This document shows, in pieces, positions 34,011 through 42,500 of a stretch of DNA of 64,000 nucleotides (position 1 is the stretch's first letter; every line of letters begins with the position of its first letter). A program made the translations under genes and the position numbers. This DNA is from Lachnospiraceae bacterium (GTDB lineage: Bacteria > Bacillota > Clostridia > Lachnospirales > Lachnospiraceae). The notes beneath the pieces are model-generated. The model saw nothing but the letters and a program-made list of their open reading frames with translations, did no database searches and was not told where the DNA came from. The stretch is taken from positions 32,170 to 96,169 of the forward strand of contig JAFQZU010000039.1 in assembly GCA_017405805.1 (NCBI GenBank), read 5' to 3'.

Positions 34011-34289
34011 ATGGTAAAAAAGTCTATGCAGATTTCATGCCCTCATGGACTGGAGCCCAGGCCCATCGCGGAGCTGGTCCAGGTAGCGAGCAAGTACGAC
34101 AGCAAGGTCTATCTTGAGACGGAAACCAAGCGTGTGAATGCGAAGAGTATCATGGGAATGATGTCCATGGATCTGGATAACGGTGATTTCGTCACCTTGT
34201 CTACGGACGGAAATGACGAGGATCGGGCCATGGAGGAGCTGCAAAGCTTTATGACCTCCCGCCTGAATATGGTGAGTATGGTAAGCTGA
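34011..34289 (+). CDS. Crh-like HPr-family protein with Glu at the His15 position
   Basis: A 92-residue HPr-fold protein. HPr normally carries GLHARP, with His15 phosphorylated by Enzyme I. Here the motif reads PHGLEPRP, placing Glu at residue 15 exactly, so PTS phosphotransfer should be impossible. The regulatory site is intact: NAKSIMGMMS, with Ser46 at residue 46, the target of HprK. This matches Crh, the B. subtilis HPr paralogue (Gln15, Ser46), which is likewise encoded directly after whiA. The likely role is a co-repressor for CcpA-type catabolite control, not sugar transport. ATG 34011 is preceded by GAGGAGA at 8 nt; a TTG at 34005 is less likely. Confidence 0.9.
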   Translation: MVKKSMQISCPHGLEPRPIAELVQVASKYDSKVYLETETKRVNAKSIMGMMSMDLDNGDFVTLSTDGNDEDRAMEELQSFMTSRLNMVSMVS

Positions 34290-34302
34290 ATTTACTGAAG
34301 TG

Positions 34303-34336
34303 AAAAAGGATAGGGCGTGTCCCCTATCCTTTTTAT
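34303..34336. terminator. Bidirectional terminator, crh-like / glycosyltransferase
   Basis: The 13-bp stem AAAAAGGATAGGG / CCCTATCCTTTTT with a 6-nt loop ends in T-runs on both strands and separates the convergent genes. Confidence 0.88.
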
Positions 34337-34363
34337 TTTGGCCTTTTTTGGCGGGGAAAGGTC

Positions 34364-35422
34364 TCAGAAGACCAGTTCCCGCTGGATCCGGTAGCCCGCA
34401 AAGAACAAGGCTGTGTCCACCACCATCTTGATGACGACGCTGGCGGTTCCGGGGAAGAACTTGGAACCCAGCGTGACAAAGAGTGCGCTCAGCGCCAGCT
34501 TTGCGGCGGCGACCGCGTAGTATTTCACGAGACTCTTCCCCTTGTTCTCATTGCTCTCGAAGACAAAGACGTAGTTGACGGTGTAATTGTACAGCGAGGA
34601 GAGGATCCTTGCAGCGACCGTCGCGATGGTGATATACCACGCGGGGGAGAGCGGCTGGAGCCACAGGCTCAGAAAGTGGAAGGCAGCCAGGTCCACGACG
34701 GACGCGGAGAGGGAGGAGAATACGAATTTCAGGAACATGGCCCCGAAGATCCGGTAGATCCTTATGGAGTCCCGCACGGGATGAAAATGCGTGGTGTGGT
34801 TCTCCTTGGAATCGTAGACGGTCTCGATCTTGATCTCGCGCACGGGGCAGCGGTCCCTCGTCTCGACGAGCATGTTCATCTCGAACTCAAAGCGCTCTCC
34901 GGCGACGCCCAAAAGGTAGGCCATGAAGTCCCGCGGTATGGCGCGCAGGCCGGTCTGGGTGTCGGAGACGCCGACGCCGGCGATCCATTTGCAGACGCGG
35001 CAGGTGATCTTGTTGCCGGCCTTACTCTTGAAAGGCACATTGTCCGCGTCAAAATCGCGGCAGCCCAGGATCAGCGAATCCGGATGCTTCTCAAGGGCGG
35101 CAATCATCCTGCCGATGTCGGCGGGCGTGTGCTGGCCGTCGGAATCGGCGGTGACGCATCCGATCATGGCTTCGTCGCGGTTAAGCAGGTAGTTGAAGGC
35201 GTCCTTTAAGGCGCGGCCCTTTCCCAGGTTGACGGCATGCCGGAGCACTGTCAGGGGATACTCCTTCTCGAGGCCGTCAAAAATCTCCCGGAACCGGGGC
35301 CCGCTTCCGTCATCGATCAGTATGATGTCTTCTATGCCTGCGGCATAAAGATCCCTGCAGAGCTGCGGGAGCCGGTCATCCGGCTCATAGGAGGGGATCA
35401 CGACAGGTACGCGGCTGTACAT
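34364..35422 (-). CDS. Family 2 glycosyltransferase fused to a GtrA-like membrane domain
   Basis: About 352 residues. The N-terminal ~210 are a GT2 transferase (VVIPSYEPDD, IILIDDGSG, the metal-binding DSDGQH, and VSDTQTGLRAIP), as in dolichol/polyprenyl-phosphate mannosyl- or glucosyltransferases. The C-terminal ~130 form a GtrA-like domain of four membrane helices (SSLSASVVDLAAFH, YNYTVNYVFVFES). The protein probably makes and helps translocate a polyprenyl-linked sugar for surface glycosylation. The ATG at 35422 follows GAAAGGAG at 13 nt; an in-frame ATG at 35458 has no clear ribosome site. Confidence 0.88.
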   Translation of the reverse strand: MYSRVPVVIPSYEPDDRLPQLCRDLYAAGIEDIILIDDGSGPRFREIFDGLEKEYPLTVLRHAVNLGKGRALKDAFNYLLNRDEAMIGCVTADSDGQHTPADIGRMIAALEKHPDSLILGCRDFDADNVPFKSKAGNKITCRVCKWIAGVGVSDTQTGLRAIPRDFMAYLLGVAGERFEFEMNMLVETRDRCPVREIKIETVYDSKENHTTHFHPVRDSIRIYRIFGAMFLKFVFSSLSASVVDLAAFHFLSLWLQPLSPAWYITIATVAARILSSLYNYTVNYVFVFESNENKGKSLVKYYAVAAAKLALSALFVTLGSKFFPGTASVVIKMVVDTALFFAGYRIQRELVF

Positions 35423-35516
35423 CTTCGCAAAAAGTCTCCTTTCATCTGAAAAAACCATCCAAAGTCTAACACAGAATCGGGATCCAGTAAATAAAAGGCA
35501 AATCCCTTTCCTCTCG

Positions 35517-35525
35517 TGTTATAAT
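35517..35525 (+). promoter_or_regulatory. Extended -10 promoter of the two-component operon
   Basis: TGTTATAAT is an exact extended -10 about 80 nt upstream of the histidine kinase start. No clear -35 is seen. Confidence 0.45.
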
Positions 35526-35603
35526 AATATAGATTCCCTGTACCCTTTCCGGTGCGGGGCGCGGAGGCCCGCCGCGGCGCGGGGACCTCTGAAAGGAGTA
35601 TGC

Positions 35604-37100
35604 ATGACTTTCAAGCAGAGAATCATCATCGCCTTCTCCATCGTGCTGGTGCTGCCGGTCCTTCTGTTCATGCTCTCGTTCATCCTGATCGGGAACGTCA
35701 TGGTGAAGACGGAGGAGCCTGATGACAAGTTCGCAGACTACATGAAGCTCTCCGACGACGTCGAAAATTACGTCGCCGTTCTGGACAAGACCTACCTGCG
35801 GATCGAGGAGGACATGGCCAAGGATCCCTATATACTGGAGGACAGGATGTATCTCTCGCTCCTGGCGGAGAAGCTGGGGGACAGCAATTCCTACATCCTG
35901 GTGCGGAAGGGGACGGACCTGTTCTATACGGACAACGAGGCTGCCGCAGCCGTGGACCTGCCCATGCTGCCGACCTATCATCTGGCGCAGCAGAACGAGG
36001 GTACCGGCTACTACATCAACAGCCTCGCCAAAATGGTCAAGCAGAAGGATTTTACCTTCTCCGACGGCACGGAGGGGAGTTTTTTCATCATCACCAGGAT
36101 GACCACGCTGGTCTCCCGGCGCTTTATGAGCGTCATGTTCCTGGCTATGGTGGTGATCCTTCTTTTCACGGCGGTGCTGCTGACGAGATGGATGGAGACC
36201 TATTTTTTCTCGCCCATCAGCAATCTCAACGTCGCCATGAGCAACATCCGCGACGGAAACCTGGAATACCGGCTGCACACCTCGGAGCAGGGGGAGATCG
36301 GGGATCTGTACCGCGGCTATGAGGAGATGCGCCTGCGCCTGAAGGAGTCCGCCGACGAGAAGCTGGAGCAGGAGAAGCGGAGCCGCGAGCTGATCAGCAA
36401 CATCTCCCACGACCTGAAGACCCCGATCACTTCCATCAAGGGCTATGTGGAGGGGCTGATGGACGGCGTGGCCAACACGCCGGAGAAGCAGGAAAAGTAC
36501 ATCCGGACCATCTACAACAAGGCCAACGACATGGCGACCCTGATCAATGAGCTGACGCTCTACTCCCGGATCGAGGGCGACAGGATCCCCTACAACTACC
36601 ACCGGATCAATGTGGCGGACTACTTCGGGGACTGCGTCGAGGAGATCGGCATGGACATGGAGTCCAGGGGGATCAAGCTCAACTACTCCAACCTGGTGGC
36701 GCCGGGGACCGAGATCATCGCGGATCCCGAGCAGATGAAGCGCGTCATCAACAACATCGTCGGCAACAGCGTAAAGTATATGGAGCGGCCTGACGGGCGG
36801 ATCGATTTTCGCGTTCTGGACGAGCACGACTCCGTCCGCGTGGAGATCGAGGACAACGGCAAAGGCATCTCGGCCAAGGACCTGCCCAATATCTTCGACA
36901 GATTCTACAGGACGGATTCCTCCCGCAACTCCGCGCAGGGCGGCAGCGGCATAGGGCTGTCGATCGTCAAGAAGATCATCGAGGACCACGGCGGCTATAT
37001 CTGGGCCACCAGCAGAGAGGGAGAGGGCACCTGCATTCACTTCGTCATCCGCAAGTACCAGGCGATGGAGAATCAGGAGGACTATCTGGACGAGGACTGA
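35604..37100 (+). CDS. Membrane sensor histidine kinase
   Basis: A 498-residue two-component kinase. Two membrane segments (about 7-30 and 172-195) bracket an extracellular sensor region. A HAMP domain (~200-250) and coiled linker lead to the dimerisation/phosphoacceptor motif NISHDLKTPITS with H269, then the HATPase domain: N-box VINNIVGNSVKYM, G1 EDNGKGI, G2 GGSGIGLSIVKKI. GAAAGGAGT precedes the ATG. It is followed after 24 nt by its response regulator. The signal is unknown. Confidence 0.93.
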   Translation: MTFKQRIIIAFSIVLVLPVLLFMLSFILIGNVMVKTEEPDDKFADYMKLSDDVENYVAVLDKTYLRIEEDMAKDPYILEDRMYLSLLAEKLGDSNSYILVRKGTDLFYTDNEAAAAVDLPMLPTYHLAQQNEGTGYYINSLAKMVKQKDFTFSDGTEGSFFIITRMTTLVSRRFMSVMFLAMVVILLFTAVLLTRWMETYFFSPISNLNVAMSNIRDGNLEYRLHTSEQGEIGDLYRGYEEMRLRLKESADEKLEQEKRSRELISNISHDLKTPITSIKGYVEGLMDGVANTPEKQEKYIRTIYNKANDMATLINELTLYSRIEGDRIPYNYHRINVADYFGDCVEEIGMDMESRGIKLNYSNLVAPGTEIIADPEQMKRVINNIVGNSVKYMERPDGRIDFRVLDEHDSVRVEIEDNGKGISAKDLPNIFDRFYRTDSSRNSAQGGSGIGLSIVKKIIEDHGGYIWATSREGEGTCIHFVIRKYQAMENQEDYLDED

Positions 37101-37124
37101 TCACACACAGGAGGATAAATATTT

Positions 37125-37814
37125 ATGAGCAAGATACTGATCGTGGAAGACGAAGAGGCGATCGCGGACCTGGAGAAGGATTATCTGGAGCTGAGCGGTT
37201 TTGTCGTGGAGACGACCAGCCGCGGCGACGTGGGCCTGCAGGAGGCGCTCAAGGGGGATTACGACCTGGTGGTGCTCGACCTCATGCTCCCGGGCATGGA
37301 CGGGTTCGAAGTCTGCCGCCGGATCAGGGAACAGAAGGATATCCCCGTGATCATGGTGTCCGCCAAAAAAGACGACATCGACAAGATCAGGGGCCTCGGC
37401 CTTGGCGCGGACGACTACATGACAAAGCCCTTCAGTCCCAGCGAACTCGTCGCCAGGGTCAAGGCGCACCTGGCCCGCTATGAGCGGCTTGTGGGCGCCG
37501 GCACAAAGAGCAACGACATCATCGAGATCCGCGGGCTCAAGATCGACAAAACCGCCCGCCGCGTCTACGTGGACGGCGTGGAGAAGAATTTCACCACCAA
37601 GGAATTCGATCTCCTGGCCTTCCTGGCCGAGAATCCGGACCACGTCTTTACCAAGGAGGAGCTGTTCCGGAAGATCTGGAACATGGACAGCGTGGGCGAC
37701 ATCGCGACGGTGACGGTACACATCAAGAAGATCCGCGAGAAGATCGAGTACAACACGTCCAAACCCCAGTATATCGAGACGATCTGGGGGGTGGGTTACC
37801 GGTTTAAGATATAA
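37125..37814 (+). CDS. OmpR/PhoB-family response regulator
   Basis: A 229-residue regulator. The receiver domain has the acidic pocket VEDEEA, the phosphoacceptor in VVLDLMLPGMDG, the conserved Thr/Ser of IMVSAKK and Lys of MTKPF. The C-terminal winged helix shows FTTKEFDLLAFLAENP and VTVHIKKIREKI with the final ETIWGVGYRF. Order kinase then regulator is the reverse of the common arrangement but frequent in Clostridia. GGAGGA precedes the ATG. Target genes are unknown. Confidence 0.94.
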   Translation: MSKILIVEDEEAIADLEKDYLELSGFVVETTSRGDVGLQEALKGDYDLVVLDLMLPGMDGFEVCRRIREQKDIPVIMVSAKKDDIDKIRGLGLGADDYMTKPFSPSELVARVKAHLARYERLVGAGTKSNDIIEIRGLKIDKTARRVYVDGVEKNFTTKEFDLLAFLAENPDHVFTKEELFRKIWNMDSVGDIATVTVHIKKIREKIEYNTSKPQYIETIWGVGYRFKI

Positions 37815-37820
37815 CAGACA

Positions 37821-37874
37821 CAATGACCTTGCGTCGCCGGACATCCTGGGGTGAATCGCGCCGCAAGGTTATTG
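37821..37874 (+). other. Stem-loop in the gap before the pseudouridine synthase gene
   Basis: CAATGACCTTGCG pairs with CGCAAGGTTATTG (one G-U pair) around a 28-nt loop. No T-run follows. It could be a processing or attenuation structure between the response regulator and the pseudouridine synthase genes. Confidence 0.4.
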
Positions 37875-37906
37875 CATCCATCCGGGCAAAAGGAGAAGGA
37901 TCGGAT

Positions 37907-38644
37907 ATGCGGGCGGACAAGTATCTTGCGCAGGCGGGCCTCGGGACGAGGTCCGAGATCAAAAAGATGATACGGGCGGGGCGTGTGACGCTGGACGGCG
38001 CAGCGGTCCGCGATCCGGGGCTCCGCGTGCCGGAGGGGGGCGACCTTAGGCTGGACGGAAACCCGGTCGCCTATGAGGCCTTCGTCTATTACATGATGAA
38101 CAAGCCGGCCGGGATCATCACGGCCACGCGGGACGGCAGGGAGCCGACCGTGCTGGACCTGATCGAAGAACCCCGCCGCAAAGACCTGTTTCCCGTGGGA
38201 AGGCTGGACCGGGATACGGAGGGCCTCCTTCTGATCACCAACGACGGGGCTTTGGGGCACCGTCTTCTTGCGCCGGGCAGACATGTGGATAAGGTCTATT
38301 ACGCCCGCGTGCGCGGCGAGATCACGCAGGAACATGCGCGTCTTTTTGCCGGGGGCCTCAAAGTGGACGAGACGCTCACGGCAATGCCTGCGGAACTGAA
38401 AATACTGGGTCTGTCCCGGGAGAACGGCGAGACGGTGACCGAGGCGGAAGTGACGATCCGCGAGGGAAAATTTCACCAGGTCAAGCGGATGTTTGCCGCC
38501 GTCGGCGGGGAAGTCCTGTATCTGAAGCGCCTGTCCATGGGATCGCTCCGGCTGGATCCTTCTCTACTGCCCGGGGAGTGGCGCAGGCTGACACAGGAGG
38601 AGCTGGATGGTATAATCATGGGAACCGGCGGACAGCCGTCGTAA
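37907..38644 (+). CDS. RsuA/RluB-family pseudouridine synthase
   Basis: A 245-residue rRNA-modifying enzyme. The N-terminal S4 RNA-binding domain (RADKYLAQAGLGTRSEIKKMI) precedes the catalytic domain with MNKPAGIITA, the active-site VGRLDRDTEGLLLITNDG and the C-terminal REGKFHQVKRMFAAVG motif. Size and motifs fit RsuA (16S position 516 type), but RluB/E/F-like specificity is possible. ATG 37907 is preceded by AGAAGGA at 6 nt; an upstream in-frame extension to 37823 overlaps the intergenic stem-loop and lacks homology. Confidence 0.9.
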   Translation: MRADKYLAQAGLGTRSEIKKMIRAGRVTLDGAAVRDPGLRVPEGGDLRLDGNPVAYEAFVYYMMNKPAGIITATRDGREPTVLDLIEEPRRKDLFPVGRLDRDTEGLLLITNDGALGHRLLAPGRHVDKVYYARVRGEITQEHARLFAGGLKVDETLTAMPAELKILGLSRENGETVTEAEVTIREGKFHQVKRMFAAVGGEVLYLKRLSMGSLRLDPSLLPGEWRRLTQEELDGIIMGTGGQPS

Positions 38645-38685
38645 AGTGCTGGATTGGAAGGCGGAATTAACGTTCATTTGAGAAA

Positions 38686-40710
38686 ATGCGGATGGAAAAG
38701 AGCAATAACAGATTCCATGACAACTGCATAGAGAAGGGATTGCGGAGGCTTTTGCAAAGAGGCCTTCTTTCCGCGGCCCTCGGTCTGTTCTGCGCCGGCA
38801 TGTTCTGCGCGGGCTGCGGGGACGTCTCCCCGGGCCAGGCGCCCTCCGGCGGCGGAGAGCTTCTGACCGGCACGGAAGGGGAGACGGCGGAAGCGGCGGA
38901 AACCACTGAGCCGGCGGAAACCGCTGAGTCGGCGGAAACTGCTGAGTCGGCGGAAACGGGTGCGGAAGCCGGGACCATCACTGCCGCGTCCGGGCAGGAC
39001 TGGACCGTGGCAGCCCACACCGAGCCCCGGGACCTCACGGATGAGGAGATCGCCGAGCTGCAGAGCTTTATCAACGAGCCCGGAAGCTACGGATTTCTCC
39101 TTTCGCTCTACGACAGGCCCGAACAGATCGACGCTGAAGAGGTCTTCTATACGGGCGCCGGCCTGAACATGCTGCCCCTCTCCGAGGAGGAGAAGGCGGC
39201 ATACCTGGAGGCGGCGGACCTGGATTACACGGAGGACAATATCCTTCGCCTGACGGCGGAGCAGGTCAACGGGCTTTTGGTCTACCGCACGGGGATCTCC
39301 TACAAGGATCTGGAAAATAAGCCCGACTGGATCTATCTCCAGGACTACGACGCCTACTATCAGCTGCGCGGAGTGGAGGATTCCAACATCTGCCGCTATG
39401 ACCTGCTGGACGGCTATGCAGCCGGGGGCTATTACACCATTCATTACAGGCTGGAGAGAGCGGTGACGGACAGCGCCGAACACGTGCCCGTCTACGAGGC
39501 GGTCCTGAAGAAAAACGGCGATACCTTCCGCTTTTGCTGCAACTGCCTGTGGTTCCAGAAGGATCTTCTCCCCCAGACCTCCTGCGAAGCCGCTATGAGC
39601 CCGGACATGGGAGAGACGTTTTTCTGCACCTATGCGCCGGATACCCGCGTGGACGCGGGAGCGGACGTCTCCTTCTGCCTGGTCCGCGGCAGGGAGGAGG
39701 TCATTCCCCTGCAGGGCGTGAGTGAGGGGAATATCCGGAAGGATGCTGTTTTTGCGCAGGTGGAAGCTTTTACCGTGGAGGATCTGGACGGGGACAGCCT
39801 CACGGACGTCCTGACGGTCTGCCGCTACGAAAAAAGAGAGAACTACCGCGGCAGGGAAGACGGCCGTGAAGTCCGTTTTTACAGAGGAACCCGGGACGGC
39901 GTGCCGACGCTTGACCCGCAGACGGGGAGCCGTCTGGAGCAGGAGGTGGAGGATCTGAATCTCACCAACCTGCGCGCTGCCCTGCGGGGCGAGCCGGCGG
40001 CGGAGCAAAAGGCAGAGCAGCCCCGGGAGGAGCCCGCCTCCGATCCGGAGGAGAGCGGGAATCAGAAGGCCGGCGGCCGAGAGAGTTATGCGGGATCGGA
40101 GACCTCCGGCGCGGGAGCAGCCTCTTCGGAGGCGGGTGCGGCTTCTGCCTCGTCCGCGGGCACTTCCGCGGGAACGTCTGCCGGCGGAGCCGGCGGGCAG
40201 GAGGCGGCCTGGAAGGATCTGTACCTGAAGCAGCTGGACAGGATGGATATGGACAGCTATAAGGGCTTTGCCCTTTTGTATATCAACGACAACCGCGTTC
40301 CCGAGCTGGCGGCCGTGGGCTATACGCCCATGCAGGGGATCGTGATCTTCTCCTGCCTGGACGGGAAGGTGACGGAGCAGCGGGTCAGTCTCAACTTCAG
40401 CTATATGGAGCGCGAGAACCTTCTTTACAGCAACTACAGCCTGGAGGGCGTGAGCAGCGACGTGATCTACCGCTTTTCGGGCGGCGCGCTGTCGCCCCTG
40501 TTCAGGGGGGAATACGGCAATATGCGGGGCGCCGCGCCGATCCTGGACGCGGAAGGGAAGACGGTCTACACCTATGTGTGGGAGAACACGCCGGCGGACG
40601 CCGTGGAATATGCGTCGATGCTGGGATTTCATTATGACAAAGGCCGCGCGAAAACCATCGGAAACGATCTGATGGATTCGGAGCAGATCCGGGCCGCGCT
40701 GGAAAAATAG
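38686..40710 (+). CDS. Large lipoprotein of unknown function
   Basis: A 674-residue predicted lipoprotein: a basic N-region, hydrophobic core and lipobox MFCAGCGD (Cys ~45). Residues ~60-100 are Thr/Glu/Ala repeats (AETAESAETAESAET) and residues ~440-515 a Gly/Ala/Ser/Glu-rich low-complexity linker that separates two folded parts. The first part (residues ~110-430) includes VEDLDGDSLTDVLTVCRYE, resembling an integrin-type/FG-GAP calcium loop. The second part has YINDNRVPELAAVG, similar to small secreted beta-propeller-like repeats. I cannot name a family. It is 15 nt before metF, so it may share a transcript. Confidence 0.7.
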   Translation: MRMEKSNNRFHDNCIEKGLRRLLQRGLLSAALGLFCAGMFCAGCGDVSPGQAPSGGGELLTGTEGETAEAAETTEPAETAESAETAESAETGAEAGTITAASGQDWTVAAHTEPRDLTDEEIAELQSFINEPGSYGFLLSLYDRPEQIDAEEVFYTGAGLNMLPLSEEEKAAYLEAADLDYTEDNILRLTAEQVNGLLVYRTGISYKDLENKPDWIYLQDYDAYYQLRGVEDSNICRYDLLDGYAAGGYYTIHYRLERAVTDSAEHVPVYEAVLKKNGDTFRFCCNCLWFQKDLLPQTSCEAAMSPDMGETFFCTYAPDTRVDAGADVSFCLVRGREEVIPLQGVSEGNIRKDAVFAQVEAFTVEDLDGDSLTDVLTVCRYEKRENYRGREDGREVRFYRGTRDGVPTLDPQTGSRLEQEVEDLNLTNLRAALRGEPAAEQKAEQPREEPASDPEESGNQKAGGRESYAGSETSGAGAASSEAGAASASSAGTSAGTSAGGAGGQEAAWKDLYLKQLDRMDMDSYKGFALLYINDNRVPELAAVGYTPMQGIVIFSCLDGKVTEQRVSLNFSYMERENLLYSNYSLEGVSSDVIYRFSGGALSPLFRGEYGNMRGAAPILDAEGKTVYTYVWENTPADAVEYASMLGFHYDKGRAKTIGNDLMDSEQIRAALEK

Positions 40711-40725
40711 GCATGGAGGGAAAAG

Positions 40726-41589
40726 ATGAAGATCAGTGATATTTTTGCGAAAAAAGAGGTCACCCTGTCATTCGAAGTGTTTCCGCCCAAGACGGAAGTT
40801 TCGTATCTGAGCGTGGAGGAGGCGACGGAGCGGATCGCCGCCATCGGGCCCGACTTTATGAGCGTCACCTACGGCGCCGGGGGCGGGACCAGCCAGCACA
40901 CGGCCTCCATTGCCCGGGATCTGCAGGAGAAATACGGCACGCCCGTCCTGGCGCACCTGACCTGCGTCTCCTCTGACCGGGCGCACGTGCAGAACATGAT
41001 CCGCACCTACCGGGACCTGGGGATCGAGAATATCATGGCGCTGCGGGGAGACATCCCGGAGGGCGGCAGAACGGTCTTCGACTACGATCACGCCTCGGAC
41101 CTGATCCGGGAGATCCGGGCGTCGGGCGGCGGCTTCTGCATCGGCGGCGCCTGCTATCCGGAGGGACACGTCGAGTGCCCGAGCCAGGCCGAGGACATCC
41201 GGCACCTGAAGGAGAAGGTGGACGCCGGATGCGATTTTCTCACCACGCAGATGTTTTTTGACAACAGCACGCTGTACAGTTTCCTGTACCGGATCCGCGA
41301 GGCCGGGATCAAGGTGCCGGTGGTGGCGGGCATCATGCCGATCACCACGGTCAGCCAGGTGGAGCGGAGCGTAAAGCTGTCCGGGGCGACCATTCCCCAG
41401 CGCTTCCGCACCATGGTGGACCGCTTCGGCAGCGACCCCGCCAAAATGAAGCAGGCCGGCATCATCTACGCCACGGAGCAGATCATCGACCTGATCGCCA
41501 ACGGCGTGGGCCACATCCACGTGTATACCATGAACAAGCCGGAGATCGCGGCCGGCATCCGCAGCAGCCTCTCGGAGATCTGGAAGTGA
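40726..41589 (+). CDS. metF: Methylenetetrahydrofolate reductase
   Basis: A 287-residue TIM-barrel flavoprotein making 5-methyl-THF for methionine synthesis. Signatures: SFEVFPPKTE with the catalytic Glu, VTYGAGG, HLTCVSSDRAHVQ, NIMALRGDIP, CIGGACYPEGH, FLTTQMFFDN and VPVVAGIMPI. GGAGGGAAAAG precedes the ATG. It overlaps by 4 nt the GTG of the MetH activation-domain gene, with metH following, so the three supply methyl-THF, reactivation and methyl transfer to homocysteine. Confidence 0.95.
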   Translation: MKISDIFAKKEVTLSFEVFPPKTEVSYLSVEEATERIAAIGPDFMSVTYGAGGGTSQHTASIARDLQEKYGTPVLAHLTCVSSDRAHVQNMIRTYRDLGIENIMALRGDIPEGGRTVFDYDHASDLIREIRASGGGFCIGGACYPEGHVECPSQAEDIRHLKEKVDAGCDFLTTQMFFDNSTLYSFLYRIREAGIKVPVVAGIMPITTVSQVERSVKLSGATIPQRFRTMVDRFGSDPAKMKQAGIIYATEQIIDLIANGVGHIHVYTMNKPEIAAGIRSSLSEIWK

Positions 41590-42491
41590 GGGAGGACCGG
41601 CGGAGCGGCATGGGGTCGGGGATCGGCCCGGGCACGGGTCAGGGGATCGGCCAAGGCATGGAGCCGGGGAACGGCCCGGGCATGGAACCGGGGATCGATC
41701 CGGGGATCGACCCGGACATCGGGGAGATCTGCCGGTATCTGGGGTACAGGGGCGCGCTTCCGGGGGAGGACATCCTGCGCGAGATCCGCCTCTGCAAGGC
41801 ACAGCTGGCAGAAGCCGTCACGCCGCGGAGCGTCTGGGAATACTACGATATCCTGACGCCGCCCGATACGGACAAGGTGATCGTGCCCGATGCGGACAAG
41901 GTGATCGTGCCCGGTGCAGGCCTGGAGATGGAGAGCCGCGCGCTGGCCCGAAATCTTGCGGGCTGCCGGAGAGTGTGCCTTATGGCCGCTACGCTGGGGC
42001 CGGGGCCGGACCGGCTGATCGCACGGGAGAGCGTACGGCAGATGAGCCGGGCCGTCATTCTGCAGGCGGCTGCCGCGGCCATGATCGAAGCCTACTGCGA
42101 CCTCATAAACGGGATGATCCGGGAGGAGGCGTGCGCGGAGGGCTTTTTGTGCCGGCCGCGCTTCTCGCCGGGCTACGGGGACCTGCCGCTGACCGCGCAG
42201 ATCCGGATCGGCGAGGCGCTGCAGATGAACCGGCGGATCGGAATCACGCTGACCGGATCGCTCCTCATGTCGCCGTCCAAGTCGGTGACGGCCCTGATCG
42301 GCCTTGCGCCGCGGAGCGGGGAGGAAGCGGCGGAGGTCGGCTGCGATGCGATGGAGAGCGGCTGCGATGCGATGGAGAGCGGCTGCGATGTGCCGGAGAG
42401 CGGCTGCGGTGCGACGGGAGCCGGCTTTGGTGCGACAGAGTCCGGCTGCGAGGCGTGCAGCAAAAGAGAAAACTGTCTTTACCACAGGTAG
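41586..42491 (+). CDS. Stand-alone methionine synthase activation-domain protein
   Basis: A 301-residue protein. Residues ~45-250 match the MetH C-terminal (AdoMet-binding activation) domain, with RFSPGYGDLPL and SLLMSPSKSVTALIGLAP, the family hallmarks. It should bind S-adenosylmethionine and reductively re-methylate the inactive cob(II)alamin of MetH, which is encoded next and lacks this domain. Two odd additions flank the domain: an N-terminal Gly/Pro/Met-rich stretch (residues ~9-46) and a C-terminal Cys-heptad tail (GCDAMES-type, ~252-290). GTG start overlaps metF. Enzyme role is inferred from domain and context. Confidence 0.85.
   Translation: MREDRRSGMGSGIGPGTGQGIGQGMEPGNGPGMEPGIDPGIDPDIGEICRYLGYRGALPGEDILREIRLCKAQLAEAVTPRSVWEYYDILTPPDTDKVIVPDADKVIVPGAGLEMESRALARNLAGCRRVCLMAATLGPGPDRLIARESVRQMSRAVILQAAAAAMIEAYCDLINGMIREEACAEGFLCRPRFSPGYGDLPLTAQIRIGEALQMNRRIGITLTGSLLMSPSKSVTALIGLAPRSGEEAAEVGCDAMESGCDAMESGCDVPESGCGATGAGFGATESGCEACSKRENCLYHR
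42339..42464 (+). repeat. 21-bp in-frame tandem repeats (Cys heptads)
   Basis: About six 21-bp units (GGCTGCGATGCGATGGAGAGC and variants) start at 42339, 42360, 42381, 42402, 42423 and 42444. They encode a heptad with Cys at one position, at the C-terminus of the activation-domain protein. The first two units are identical. Confidence 0.85.
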
Positions 42492-42500
42492 GTTAGAGGG

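Noticed and set aside
40690-40730. SAM or cobalamin riboswitch before metF
   Set aside because: Only 15 nt separate metF from the upstream lipoprotein gene, leaving no room for a riboswitch.
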